This document shows, piece after piece, positions 8,389 to 17,499 of a stretch of 64,000 nucleotides of DNA. The translations under genes were made by a program, and so were the position numbers. Each line of letters starts with the position of its first letter. Within the stretch, counting starts at the first letter, position 1. A model generated the notes under the pieces. It was not told the origin of the DNA and ran no database searches. It was given only the letters and a program-made list of their open reading frames with translations. The DNA comes from Prevotellaceae bacterium KH2P17. GTDB taxonomy: Bacteria; Bacteroidota; Bacteroidia; Bacteroidales; Bacteroidaceae. Where the stretch lies: assembly GCA_900199655.1 (NCBI GenBank), contig FZRE01000009.1, forward strand, positions 62,001 through 126,000. Direction: 5' to 3'.

Positions 8389-9306
8389 ATGAAGAGACGT
8401 TTTACTTTAGCCCTCGTGCTGCTGTTCGCCCTCGCCGCGAGTGCACAGCAGCTGTACGTGGGAACCTACAACATCAGGAACAATGCCAGCAACGACGACG
8501 AGCTTGAAGGTAACGGATGGAGCGTGCGGCAGCAGGTTGTGTGCGACCAGATTAACTTCGAGAGCCCCGATATCTTCGGTGCCGAGGAGGTGGTGGTGGG
8601 GCAGTTGCACGACATGCTGCGCCGCTGTACCGGGTACAGTTACCTCGGTGTGGGGCGCGACGACGGCCGTGAAGCGGGCGAATATTCGGCCATTTTCTAC
8701 AAGAAAGACAAGCTCCGACTGCTCCATAGCGGCCACTTCTGGCTCAACGAGACGCCTGACAAGCCTGCCCTTGGGTGGGATGCAGCCTGCGTGCGCATTT
8801 GTACGTGGGGCGAATTCAAGGACCGCAGCACCAAGCTCAGGTTCTTTTTCTTCGCCCTCCACATGGACCATGTGGGCGTGGTGGCCCGCAGGGAGTCGGC
8901 CAAACTCATTGTGCAGAAGATAAGGGAGCTGGCCGGCACGCGGCCGGTTGTGGTGGTAGGCGACTTCAATGTAGACCAGAACGACGATATCTTTCAGGTT
9001 TTCGTGCAGTCGGGACTGCTCAAGGACAGCTACGTTCACGCCCGCCAGCGCTTTGCTGAGAACGGAACGTTCAACGCTTTCAGGCCCTCGCTGAAGTCCG
9101 ACAGCCGCATTGACCACATCTTCGTCTCGCCCCAGTTCGAGGTGGAGCACTACGGCATCCTCACCAACATGTACTGGAAGCCCGTTTCAGGCAGCCCGGA
9201 AGTAAAGGGGAAGGATGCTCCGCAGGAGATTGGCTTCCGCCGGTGGGAGCTCCGCACGCCGTCGGATCACTATCCGGTCTTTGTCAAACTCAGGTATCGT
9301 AAGTAG
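8389..9306 (+). CDS. Exported endonuclease/exonuclease/phosphatase-family protein
   Basis: A 305-residue protein with a signal peptide (MKRRFTLALVLLFALAASAQ) and the EEP metal-dependent phosphoesterase fold. Recognisable pieces are the N-terminal GTYNIRNNAS (Asn ligand), the EEV glutamate in DIFGAEEVVVGQL, YSAIFYKKDKL, HMDHVG, the VVVGDFNVD motif, and the C-terminal SRIDHIFVS and PSDHYPV motifs containing the catalytic aspartate and histidine. Exported members in Bacteroidales are thought to act on nucleic acids, phosphoesters or phospholipids; the substrate cannot be told. Start 8389 lies 37 bases after the TAATTTTG box and yields the signal peptide. The gene stands alone, with 140 bases to the ABC pair. 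Confidence 0.85.
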   Translation: MKRRFTLALVLLFALAASAQQLYVGTYNIRNNASNDDELEGNGWSVRQQVVCDQINFESPDIFGAEEVVVGQLHDMLRRCTGYSYLGVGRDDGREAGEYSAIFYKKDKLRLLHSGHFWLNETPDKPALGWDAACVRICTWGEFKDRSTKLRFFFFALHMDHVGVVARRESAKLIVQKIRELAGTRPVVVVGDFNVDQNDDIFQVFVQSGLLKDSYVHARQRFAENGTFNAFRPSLKSDSRIDHIFVSPQFEVEHYGILTNMYWKPVSGSPEVKGKDAPQEIGFRRWELRTPSDHYPVFVKLRYRK

Positions 9307-9446
9307 CATTTGCAGTCCTCTACCGTTGCCGCTGCGGCCCGTCTTGCGTCTTGCAGCAACGGCAAAGGGTAGGGCAGAGCCGGCTGCTGCGCGCAAATAC
9401 GGATGCGGGGAACTCCCTCCGCGAGTCCTGCTCACAAACAGAAAGA

Positions 9447-10379
9447 ATGAACAAAGCAGTTATCAGATTGAGGTTTCGTATGGTTTCCAACTTCTTGCGC
9501 GAGTTGGGAGCCCCGTTTGCCGCCTTGGTTATCCTTCTTGCTGCGGGCCTGGCGTATCTTTTCTCCTATCTGCCCGAGGGCTCTCTGGCCGCTGTGGCGG
9601 CCTGCATCGTTGCCTTTACGCACTTTTCGAGAGGCGACAGGGCGATGCTGAACATCCTGACCCGAGGCCGCGACAGGTTGGTTTTGCTGACAGACTACAG
9701 CCTCATAGCCCTGCCGTTCTTTATGGAGGCCGTGCTGCTGGGCCGGCTGAAAGATGCGGCGGGCTGTGCTCTTGCGCCCTTGCTGCTTGTGTGGCTGCCG
9801 GCTGCTCACGTAGATTTTCGCGTTCCCACGCACCCGCTGCTGCTCAAAGGCAGCGTTTTCTACCTCGGCAGTCTGCGGGTGCTGCTTCTGCCTTACGTGC
9901 TTTTGGTGGCAGTGGCGGCCGTAGGCATCTGTTACAACAACATGAACCTGGCCCTGGTAAGCACCTTGCTGTTTGTCTTCCTGCTGGGCAATTTCCTTTT
10001 TCAGGAGCTGCATCGGCCTCATCTTCTCTTCTATCCGGGCTTCCGCCGCATGGTGTTGCTCAACGCAAAGTATTCCTTCCTGAATGCCGTTGTGTTGCTT
10101 CTGCCTTTCGGAGTCGTGTTCTTCATGGCCTCGCGGACTGTGGGCGGCGTGCTTGATATAGTGGTCGGGTGGCTTGCGTGCAGCCTGTTTCTGCTGCAAG
10201 CGTACCTATTAAGGTTTACTGCTGCAAGCCTGTTGGTACTTCAGTGGCTGGTTCTGTGGTTCCTGTTCCTTGTCGGTTGCGGCGCGCTGCTATGGCACGG
10301 GATGCTTGCAGTTCAGCTTTTCATCATTGTGGTGTTGCTTCTGCAAGCCAAAACCAGTACACAGAACATTTTTAATTGA
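9447..10379 (+). CDS. Polytopic membrane protein, probable ABC permease partner
   Basis: A 310-residue very hydrophobic protein with about eight predicted transmembrane helices and few charges. No family signature was recognised. Its stop codon lies within a few bases of the start of an ABC ATPase gene, which argues that it is the membrane half of that exporter, as in other small Bacteroidetes ABC-2-type systems. Start at ATG 9447 (MNKAVIRLRFRMVSNFLREL) gives a basic amphipathic N-terminus followed by the first helix; the longer frame from 9351 would add a hydrophilic segment that looks non-coding. The substrate is unknown. Confidence 0.65.
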   Translation: MNKAVIRLRFRMVSNFLRELGAPFAALVILLAAGLAYLFSYLPEGSLAAVAACIVAFTHFSRGDRAMLNILTRGRDRLVLLTDYSLIALPFFMEAVLLGRLKDAAGCALAPLLLVWLPAAHVDFRVPTHPLLLKGSVFYLGSLRVLLLPYVLLVAVAAVGICYNNMNLALVSTLLFVFLLGNFLFQELHRPHLLFYPGFRRMVLLNAKYSFLNAVVLLLPFGVVFFMASRTVGGVLDIVVGWLACSLFLLQAYLLRFTAASLLVLQWLVLWFLFLVGCGALLWHGMLAVQLFIIVVLLLQAKTSTQNIFN

Positions 10380-10384
10380 GCAAT

Positions 10385-11035
10385 ATGGAACTGTCGAATA
10401 TCACCAAACGCTACGGCAAACTGACCGTTCTGGCGGATGTGAGCATTGTTTTCGGGCCGGGAAAGATATACGGTATCATGGGCGAAAACGGCGCCGGAAA
10501 GAGCACCCTGTTCCGTTGCATGACGGGATTGGAGCCTTACGAGGGCGCTGTTTCGCAGGAGCCGGGCTCGCTCATCGGCTATCTCAGCGACACGCCCTAC
10601 TTCTATCCCATGGTAACAGGGCGTGAGTTTGTGGATTTCAGCTTGCGGGCAAGAGGCCTGACCGTTGGCAATGAGGCCATAGAAGAGCTGAACCGCCAGT
10701 TCCGGTTGCCGCTGCAGAAGTATCCCAGCCAGTATTCTATGGGCATGAAGAAGCGGTTGATGCTCTTTATTCTCATGTTGCAGCATAACGACATCTACAT
10801 CCTTGACGAGCCGTTTAACGGCCTGGACCTTTCCGGTTGCATCCTGCTGAAGAAGTGGATGCTGCAAATGAAGGCTGAAGGCAAGCTACTTGTCCTCTCA
10901 TCCCATATCATCTCTTCGCTCACAGATGTCTGCGATGAGATTTATTACCTGCATCGAGGCCGGATAGCACGAACGTTCAAGACGGAGTCGACAACCGAGA
11001 TAGAAGCCGAAATTACCCGTATTCAGAGCCTGTAA
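10385..11035 (+). CDS. ABC transporter ATP-binding protein
   Basis: A 216-residue ATPase subunit. Walker A is GENGAGKST, the Walker B is DIYILDEPFNGL with catalytic Glu, and the switch is SSHI. The signature loop reads YSMGMKKRL, where the usual SGGQ is replaced by SMGM, as in some ABC-2 exporters of the CcmA/Nat type. A TTG at 10376 overlaps the upstream stop (TTGA), and an ATG follows at 10385; ATG was chosen because it directly precedes the ELSNITKRYGKL strand, though TTG with translational coupling is possible. Co-transcribed with the permease-like gene; the pair faces the symporter gene tail-to-tail across a strong hairpin. Confidence 0.85.
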   Translation: MELSNITKRYGKLTVLADVSIVFGPGKIYGIMGENGAGKSTLFRCMTGLEPYEGAVSQEPGSLIGYLSDTPYFYPMVTGREFVDFSLRARGLTVGNEAIEELNRQFRLPLQKYPSQYSMGMKKRLMLFILMLQHNDIYILDEPFNGLDLSGCILLKKWMLQMKAEGKLLVLSSHIISSLTDVCDEIYYLHRGRIARTFKTESTTEIEAEITRIQSL

Positions 11036-11061
11036 GCCTGAATACGGGTAGCCGAAACCAA

Positions 11062-11096
11062 CGGGAGCCGGGATGGAACAAACCACCCGGCTCCCG
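11062..11096. terminator. Bidirectional terminator hairpin
   Basis: CGGGAGCCGGG (11062-11072) pairs perfectly with CCCGGCTCCCG (11086-11096); a competing outer pair AATACGGG/CCCGTATT flanks it. A TTTTT run follows on the plus strand shortly after. It separates the convergent ABC ATPase and symporter genes. Confidence 0.65.
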
Positions 11097-11125
11097 TATT
11101 CATAATCTTTTTCAGCCTTTCATCA

Positions 11126-12589
11126 TCAGGCAAAGAAGCCTATCTTGCCGATGAAGTAGAGCAGACCGTAGCCTAAGACCATGCTGATGATGCCCACCGT
11201 GAGGCCTACCTTGAGCATGTCGTTCTGCTTGACCAGTCCGGTGGAGTAGGCAATGGCATTGGGAGGCGTGGAGATAGGCAGGCACATGGCGCTGGAAGCA
11301 GCAAGGGCAATGCCGATGATGACGGTAGAGGTGCCGCCGATGGAGCCGAGCTTGTCACCCATGCCGGTACAGACAACGGCCAGGATGGGCACCAGCAGGG
11401 CTGCCGTAGCGGTGTTGCTGATGAAGTTACTGAGGAAGTAACAGATGACGCCCGATATGAGCAGGATGGCCACTGGCGAGAACTGGCCGAACGGGATGCT
11501 CTCAATGGCGCGGTCGGCCAGCCCCGATCCGTTCATGCCTAAGCCCAAGGCAAAGCCTCCGGCCACCATCCAGATGACCGACCAGTCTATCTTCTGCAAG
11601 TCTTTACCGGTGATAACGCCGGTCAGGGCGAACACTCCCATGGGTATCATGGCCACGGTGTTGGCGTCAACATGGGTGACCCGGTCGAAGAGCCACATGA
11701 GAATAGTAACCACGAAGGTTCCCGATACCACCCACATACGCCATCCGTGGGCTATCTCGCCCTCAATCTTGAGCTCGATGGTTTTCTGGGTAAAGGGGAA
11801 GAAATGCAGGATAATGCGCCAGCTGAGGAACAGTATAAGCACAACGAGGGGGAACATGACGGCCATCCACTGGCCGAAGCTGACGTTCATACCCAGCTGT
11901 TGGTTGAGCGCCTGCAGGGCAATGGCGTTGGGCGGAGTGCCGATGGGGGTGGCCATACCGCCGATGTTGGCAGCCACGGGAATGCTCATGGTGAGCGCTA
12001 TGCGCCCCTTGCCGTTGGCCGGCAGCGCTGCAAAGACGGGCGTGAGGAAGGTGAGCATCATGGCTGCTGTGGCCGTATTGCTCACGAACATGGAAAAGAC
12101 ACCCGTGATGAGCAGGAAACCCAGCAGCACGTTCTCGCTCTTATGGCCGAACGGACGGATGAGGTTCTTGGCCAGCAGCACGTCGAGACCCGACTTGGTG
12201 GCCGCTATGGCCAGGATGAAACCGCCCAGGAAGAGCATGATAACGGGATTGGCAAAGGTGGCCATGATATCCTTCGAGGCCAGCAACTCGCCGAACTGCT
12301 CGCCTTCACCCTTAAAAAACACGATCGCGTTGTTGGAGATGGTGAGGCACATAATGGTGATGATGGCCAGCGAAGTGGCCCACGACGGGATGGCTTCGGT
12401 GAGCCACGAGAGGGTGGCAAACACGAAGATGGCGATTACGCGCTGCTGAACTACGGTGAGACCGTCGATGCCAAAGAAAGCTGTTGGCAAGTTCCAGATG
12501 ACGGCGGTGATAATCACAATGGCGATGAGTTCCCATACTTTCTTCATCTCAATGTGATTGTTGAGTTGATTTGGATTTTCTTCCGACAT
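11126..12589 (-). CDS. SLC13/DASS-family anion:sodium symporter
   Basis: A 487-residue inner-membrane transporter of the divalent-anion:Na+ symporter family, which carries dicarboxylates, sulfate or phosphate with sodium. It contains about eleven to twelve helices and the two inverted-repeat signature regions: SNTATAAMMLTFLTPVFAAL and IGTPPNAIALQAL in the first half, and SNFISNTATAALLVPILAVV and STPPNAIAYSTG in the second; the SNT motifs are the substrate/Na+ binding clamshells. Start 12589 (MSEENPNQLNNH) was chosen because the 69 residues upstream are low quality and lie beyond the promoter, whose -7 box TATATTTG is on this strand at 12636-12629. Single gene; the exact anion cannot be assigned. 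Confidence 0.88.
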   Translation of the reverse strand: MSEENPNQLNNHIEMKKVWELIAIVIITAVIWNLPTAFFGIDGLTVVQQRVIAIFVFATLSWLTEAIPSWATSLAIITIMCLTISNNAIVFFKGEGEQFGELLASKDIMATFANPVIMLFLGGFILAIAATKSGLDVLLAKNLIRPFGHKSENVLLGFLLITGVFSMFVSNTATAAMMLTFLTPVFAALPANGKGRIALTMSIPVAANIGGMATPIGTPPNAIALQALNQQLGMNVSFGQWMAVMFPLVVLILFLSWRIILHFFPFTQKTIELKIEGEIAHGWRMWVVSGTFVVTILMWLFDRVTHVDANTVAMIPMGVFALTGVITGKDLQKIDWSVIWMVAGGFALGLGMNGSGLADRAIESIPFGQFSPVAILLISGVICYFLSNFISNTATAALLVPILAVVCTGMGDKLGSIGGTSTVIIGIALAASSAMCLPISTPPNAIAYSTGLVKQNDMLKVGLTVGIISMVLGYGLLYFIGKIGFFA

Positions 12590-12758
12590 GGTATTTGTTG
12601 TTTTTTGTTGAGTTAGATTTTCGGAATGCAAATATAACAAAAACCGAACAATGCAGAAAAGAAAATAAGATAAATTAATCATTGGGGTGCACATACGGTG
12701 CCTGCAGCGGGTTCCCGGCCCCAAGGAACCGACGATTGGGAGTGCCGGAGACGTGCTT

Positions 12759-12834
12759 CGGGAACTTTCGACAGGTGTCGCACGATCATACGACAAGTGT
12801 CACACAATCGTGCGACACCTGTCGAAAGTTCCCG
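12759..12834. repeat. Long inverted repeat, family A copy 1
   Basis: Two perfect 28-base arms (12759-12786 and 12807-12834) surround a 20-base centre. Each arm contains GGGAACTTTCGACAGGTGTCG. The arms could form a very stable hairpin. Related copies are at 29376-29445, 34518-34592 and 40254-40328. It lies in the 400-base gap between the symporter promoter and the cobalamin riboswitch; nothing else coding was seen in that gap. Confidence 0.8.
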
Positions 12835-12968
12835 AAAGTGGCTGCCGGCACCCCCGCCGGCTGTTTTTTGTTACCAGGGTAACGGCAGAACGACTCCCTG
12901 CCAAGTGCCTGCGGAGCGGCGTCCGGTGTGCAATGACGGAAGCGAAGCAGCGTAAAGATATAAATAAA

Positions 12969-13000
12969 TTTGCTTTTTCGGGGGATTTACATTATCTTTG
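12969..13000 (+). promoter_or_regulatory. Promoter of the cobalamin operon
   Basis: TTTG at 12969-12972, a 20-base spacer and TATCTTTG at 12993-13000: full consensus. It lies immediately upstream of the B12 riboswitch. Confidence 0.7.
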
Positions 13001-13007
13001 CATCGCA

Positions 13008-13165
13008 ATAGGTTCATGCGATTGATTAAAAGGGAATCAGGTGCAAGGCCTGAACTGTCCCGCAGCTGTAAAGGGCTCTTTATGGAGATGAACACAAGCC
13101 ACTATCCTCTTGGATGGGAAGGCGTTCATACTTGAGTCTCAAGTCAGAAGACCTGCCGTTGCCAT
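13008..13165 (+). promoter_or_regulatory. Cobalamin (B12) riboswitch
   Basis: The leader contains the conserved core GGGAAnCAGGTGCAAnnCCTGnnCTGTCCCGCAGCTGTAA at about 13031-13070, the AGCCACTA...GGATGGGAAGG segment near 13097-13123, and a B12 box reading AGTCAGAAGACCTGCC at 13142-13157 (canonical AGCCAGGAGACCTGCC). It sits between a consensus promoter and a BtuB-type gene, so adenosylcobalamin or another cobalamin form would be expected to shut down the operon. The B12 box is about 65 bases before the btuB start, which fits control of translation initiation. Confidence 0.9.
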
Positions 13166-13222
13166 TCATATACTTGCCCTTTTCGAGGAAGAAGGACAAG
13201 TGGGACAATAGTATCAACGACA

Positions 13223-15202
13223 ATGGGCAAAACCATCTTTACAGTGGTTGTATCGGCGCTGGCTCTGAATGCGTATGCGCAGAACGACACGATTACCCGC
13301 CAGGTGCATGAGCTGGAGGGCGTGGAGGTGGTGTCGGCAAAAGCCGGCAGCAACATCACTTCGGCGGTTCCCCTGCAGTTGATATCGGCAGAGAAGATGG
13401 AGCTGCTGGGCGTGCAGACCATGGCCGAAGCGCTGAACCACATGGCCGGAATAACGCTGCGAGACTACGGTGGAGCGGGCGGTATGAAGACCGTATCGGT
13501 ACGAGGCATAGGCTCGAGGCATACCTCCGTGATTTACGACGGTATGGCTCTGAGCGACTGCCAGACAGGAGAGATTGACCTCTCGCGCTACTCGCTCGAC
13601 AATGTCCGCAACCTGCAGCTGGTCATAGGCGATGGTGACAACATCTTCGTACCCGCCCGCACCAACGCCGCTGCTGCCTATCTGGCCATAGAGAACATGT
13701 TGCCGCCCACGCAGAACCACCGTCCGCACGTCAAAGGGCGCCTCACCTACGGGGCGTGGAACACCGTGGCGCCGTCGTTCTACTACGGCCGGAGCATCAC
13801 GGACAGGGTGGCATTGTCGGTTCAGGGAGAGTTTCTGCATTCCGACAACGACTATCCCTTCAGGCTCTACAACGTGAGGCTGGTTACGCGCGAACATCGA
13901 ACAAACAGCATGATGAATGCCGGGCACGCCGAAGGTAACGTGAACTGGCAAATCAACCCGCGTGCAACGCTCAGCTGCAAGCTGTACTATTACGACAATA
14001 ACCGCGAGCTACCGGGCATCGTTCACCTCTATACACACGCCAATGACGAGACTCTGCACGAGCGTAATGCCTTCGGTCAGCTGGGCTTTCGCACCAGACT
14101 GGCCGAGCGGTGGTGGCTGATGCTGGGCGCAAAGGTTAACTGGGCGCAGTCCGATTACCACAACGGCACGCCCGGAAGCTCACTGACAGATGCTGAATAC
14201 AACCAGAGCGAGTGCTATACTACGGCCGCCCTGATGTATAGCCCCTGCCCGTGGCTGGCGCTGGACTACTCGGCCGACTACTTTCTCAACCGGCTCAACA
14301 GCTCGCAGACCTACTACAGCAAGCCCTCGCGGCACTCGTTGCTGCAGTCGGCAGCGGCCAAGGTACACACCGGGAGGTTCACGCTTACGGGTCGGCTGCT
14401 GTGGAGCAACTACCTGGAACGGGTGGAAGTGGGGGCCGCCAGCAGCAATGCGCACAGGCTGTCGCCCTCGGTAAGCGCCTCGTACAGGCTGCTGACGAGC
14501 GAAAATCTCTATCTGCGGGCTTTCTGGAAGAGCATCTTCCGCATGCCTACCTTCAACGAGTTGTACTACTTCCACATAGGTGCGGCCACGCTGAAGCCGG
14601 AAAATACGAGCCAGTGGAATGTGGGGCTGACCTACCGGAAGGAGCTTCAGGCCGTGACCCTTGAGGCAACTGCCGACGCTTATATTAATAAGGTGAAGGA
14701 CAAAATCATCGCTATCCCGTTCAATATGTTCGTATGGCGCATGATGAACCTTGCCAAGGTGAGCACGCATGGCATGGATGTAACGGCCAACGTGCGGTGG
14801 ACAGCGGGCCTGGAGCACACTCTCGAATGGACGGGAAACTACAGCTGGCAGCGCGCCGGGAACCGGACAAACCGACAGTCGGCCAACTACGGCAACCAGA
14901 TAACCTACACCCCGGAGCATACCTGCAGCGCTACGCTCACGTGGCTGAACCCCTGGCTCAACATGAGTTGTACCATCGACGCCCTGAGCGAGCGGTGGAC
15001 AACCAACGAGCATGCCGCCGGAACGCGCATGGCAGGCTACGGAGAGATGCACATGAGCGCCTATCGCACGTTCGCCGTTGGCGCCACCAAGCTCACCGCC
15101 CGGGCCTCACTGCTGAACGTAACCAATAAACAGTACGACATCGTAGCCCACTATCCCATGCCCGGAAGGTCGTGGCGGGTGAGCCTTACGATAGAACTCT
15201 GA
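13223..15202 (+). CDS. btuB: TonB-dependent vitamin B12 receptor
   Basis: A 659-residue outer-membrane receptor importing cobalamin (or cobinamide). The signal peptide is MGKTIFTVVVSALALNAYAQ; a TonB box-like segment ELEGVEVVSA follows; the plug domain includes MAEALNHMAGITLRDYGG and SVRGIGSRHTSVIYDGMAL; a 22-strand barrel with alternating aromatic girdle residues follows, ending with RVSLTIEL. It lacks the N-terminal carboxypeptidase-like domain of SusC proteins. The assignment as B12 receptor rests on the riboswitch just upstream and on the downstream BtuG, BtuF, BtuC and adenosyltransferase genes. Forty-one bases separate it from the BtuG-like gene. Confidence 0.88.
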   Translation: MGKTIFTVVVSALALNAYAQNDTITRQVHELEGVEVVSAKAGSNITSAVPLQLISAEKMELLGVQTMAEALNHMAGITLRDYGGAGGMKTVSVRGIGSRHTSVIYDGMALSDCQTGEIDLSRYSLDNVRNLQLVIGDGDNIFVPARTNAAAAYLAIENMLPPTQNHRPHVKGRLTYGAWNTVAPSFYYGRSITDRVALSVQGEFLHSDNDYPFRLYNVRLVTREHRTNSMMNAGHAEGNVNWQINPRATLSCKLYYYDNNRELPGIVHLYTHANDETLHERNAFGQLGFRTRLAERWWLMLGAKVNWAQSDYHNGTPGSSLTDAEYNQSECYTTAALMYSPCPWLALDYSADYFLNRLNSSQTYYSKPSRHSLLQSAAAKVHTGRFTLTGRLLWSNYLERVEVGAASSNAHRLSPSVSASYRLLTSENLYLRAFWKSIFRMPTFNELYYFHIGAATLKPENTSQWNVGLTYRKELQAVTLEATADAYINKVKDKIIAIPFNMFVWRMMNLAKVSTHGMDVTANVRWTAGLEHTLEWTGNYSWQRAGNRTNRQSANYGNQITYTPEHTCSATLTWLNPWLNMSCTIDALSERWTTNEHAAGTRMAGYGEMHMSAYRTFAVGATKLTARASLLNVTNKQYDIVAHYPMPGRSWRVSLTIEL

Positions 15203-15243
15203 CCATAGAAATATAAAAGTTCAATAACTAAATGTAATAAGAA

Positions 15244-16353
15244 ATGAAGAAGTATTTATCAAGTTTGATGCTCCTTGCTATGGGAGCACTGCTTTTTACA
15301 GCATGTGGAGATGATGATAACGACGGCCCCGGACCGGTTCCCCACTATGAGAGCATGGCCGATGGCGTGTTTGTAATCAACGAGGGAAGCTATTTCAGCA
15401 AGATTGATGGCACGCTCGATTTCCTCAATTACAAATCAGGAACAGTTTCCCACAACGTGTTCAGCACGGCCAACGGCCGCTCGCTGGGAGGTACTCCCAA
15501 CAGTGGAGTGGTGTGCGGACAGAACATCTACATCGTTGCAAGTGATGAGAACCGGGTAGAGATTGTGAATACATCTACCTTCAAAGCCGAAACTCCCGTT
15601 TCGGTTCAGTCTCCCCGCGAGGCCTGCACCGACGGAGAATCGGTCTACGTTTCATCCTGGACCGGACAGGTAACACGCATAGATGCCAGCACCCACGAAG
15701 TGGCAAGAACCTCGGAGGTTATAGGCTCGCATCTCGAAGGCATCGCCGTGAGCGGCGGCTACGTGTATGTGTGCAACTCGGCCGATGCTTCCAAAGCGTA
15801 CACAGACCCCAACTACTACCTCACAACAGTGGTTAAGCTCGATGCGAAGACACTGGCAAAGGTGTCGGAGATTTCTGTTACACTCAATCCTACGCAGATA
15901 CTGGCCTCCGGAAGAGACCTTTACGTGCTTAGCTCCGGCAACTATGGCGCTGTGAAGGCATGTGTGCAGAAGATTGAACCGGACAACAGCGACAAGGTAA
16001 CGGAGATAGCTGAGGCCACGATGATGGCCATCGGCAACGGCAAAATCTATCTCGTGAATGCCCCCTACGGCTCTCCGGCAACCTATCAGGTCTACGATTT
16101 GAAGGAGAAAGACACCAATACGTTCATCGCGGGCACCGAAATCTTCAGCCCGTATGCCATAAACGTTGACCCCACAACGGGCGAGGTGTTCATCACCTCC
16201 TTGTCTAAAGACCCCGATACTGGCTATGCCAGCTACACGACCGACGGCAGACTCTATCGCTACAAGGCCGATGGTACGTCCGTGGCTGATTACACTATCG
16301 GCGTTAACCCGGGCACACTGGTATTCAACGTGCATCAGCAACTCGGTAAGTAA
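15244..16353 (+). CDS. btuG: BtuG-like cobalamin-binding surface lipoprotein
   Basis: A 369-residue lipoprotein (lipobox FTAC, Cys21) followed by an acidic DDDND segment, a signal typical for surface export in Bacteroidetes. The rest resembles a YncE-like seven-bladed beta-propeller, with repeated units such as VFVINEGSYFSKIDGTLDFL, YVSSWTGQVTRIDAST and YVYVCNSADAS. In Bacteroides the propeller BtuG binds cobalamin very tightly and caps BtuB at the cell surface; the position directly after btuB under a B12 riboswitch makes the same role likely here. DUF5074-type propellers would look the same by motif alone, so the call depends on context. Confidence 0.8.
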   Translation: MKKYLSSLMLLAMGALLFTACGDDDNDGPGPVPHYESMADGVFVINEGSYFSKIDGTLDFLNYKSGTVSHNVFSTANGRSLGGTPNSGVVCGQNIYIVASDENRVEIVNTSTFKAETPVSVQSPREACTDGESVYVSSWTGQVTRIDASTHEVARTSEVIGSHLEGIAVSGGYVYVCNSADASKAYTDPNYYLTTVVKLDAKTLAKVSEISVTLNPTQILASGRDLYVLSSGNYGAVKACVQKIEPDNSDKVTEIAEATMMAIGNGKIYLVNAPYGSPATYQVYDLKEKDTNTFIAGTEIFSPYAINVDPTTGEVFITSLSKDPDTGYASYTTDGRLYRYKADGTSVADYTIGVNPGTLVFNVHQQLGK

Positions 16354-16356
16354 GCG

Positions 16357-17499
16357 ATGAACAGGCAGCTTGCTCTTTTCTTCCTGTGCACAGTCGTGTG
16401 GCTCTCATCCTGCGGCGGCGGTTCTTCAGCCGTCTCGCAGGATGGGGGCGATACCGTTGCCTTTCGTTATGCAGAGCACATCTCGGCAGTTAAATACCCG
16501 GGATATATTAAGGTGGAGCTGGCCGACCCGTGGAAACCGGGCCGCACGCTGCACACTTACATCCTGGTACCCAGGCAAGACAAGCTGCCCGATGGCCTGC
16601 CGCAGGGCACCGTGGTGCGTACACCGGTGGAGCGGAGCGTGGTCTTCAGCACGGCCCACTGCCAGCTGCTGTATTACCTCGGAGCGCAGGATGCTATTGC
16701 GGGCGTATGCGATTTGAAGTACATCCTTATCCCCGATGTGCAGCGTAGAGCTGCCCTTTCCGCCTCACCTGCCTCTGCCCGTCCCATTGTTGACTGCGGC
16801 GAAGGCCTTGCACCCATGACAGAAAAGATAATAGACCTGCGTGCCGACGCCCTTCTGCTTTCGCCTTTTGAGAACAGCGGAGGCTATGGCAAGCTGGAAA
16901 AGACAGGGATTCCACTCATCGAAGCGGCCGACTACATGGAGACCTCGGCCCTGGGAAGGGCCGAATGGATGAAGTTCTACGGCATGCTCTACGGCAAGGA
17001 ACGGCAGGCCGACTCGCTTTTCAACATCGTTGACAGCACCTACAACAGCCTGAAAGCCGTGGCCGCGCGACTGCCCAAGGGGCGTTCTGTCCTGACGGAG
17101 CGCAAGACCGGCAGCGTGTGGTACTGTCCCGGCGGCCGCAGCTCCATAGGTTTGCTGATTGCCGACGCCAACGGCCGCTACGCCTTCAGTGCCGACCGCC
17201 ACAGCGGCTCGCTGCCTCTGCCTTTCGAGCAGGTGCTCGATGAGGCCGGCAACACCGATGTGTGGGCTTTCAAATTCAATGGAGAAAAGCCGATGACCCG
17301 TGCCGATTTGCTGGCCGAATACCACGGATACGAGAGCATGAAGGCCTTCCGCACGGGCGAAATCTACGAGTGCAACTGCACCGTTACGCCCTACTTTGAG
17401 GAGACGAGCTTCCGTCCCGACTATCTGCTGCGCGACTTTATCCAGCTTCTCCACCCCGGAACCGACCTGGGCGGACTGCGTTATTACCGGAAACTCTGA
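16357..17499 (+). CDS. btuF: ABC transporter cobalamin-binding protein
   Basis: A 380-residue lipoprotein (lipobox LSSC, Cys19) of the metal/corrinoid periplasmic binding family (PF01497). Typical features are RSVVFSTAHCQLLYYLGAQDAIAGVC after the first strand, EKIIDLRADALLLSP, the KTGIPLIEAADYMETSALGRAEWMKFY hinge helix region, and NTDVWAFK followed by the ending FIQLLHPG. It would hand cobalamin from BtuB to the inner-membrane permease. The gene starts four bases after the BtuG stop and is followed directly by the permease gene, so the three are transcribed and probably translated together. Siderophore specificity is possible for this family, but the context favours B12. Confidence 0.82.
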   Translation: MNRQLALFFLCTVVWLSSCGGGSSAVSQDGGDTVAFRYAEHISAVKYPGYIKVELADPWKPGRTLHTYILVPRQDKLPDGLPQGTVVRTPVERSVVFSTAHCQLLYYLGAQDAIAGVCDLKYILIPDVQRRAALSASPASARPIVDCGEGLAPMTEKIIDLRADALLLSPFENSGGYGKLEKTGIPLIEAADYMETSALGRAEWMKFYGMLYGKERQADSLFNIVDSTYNSLKAVAARLPKGRSVLTERKTGSVWYCPGGRSSIGLLIADANGRYAFSADRHSGSLPLPFEQVLDEAGNTDVWAFKFNGEKPMTRADLLAEYHGYESMKAFRTGEIYECNCTVTPYFEETSFRPDYLLRDFIQLLHPGTDLGGLRYYRKL

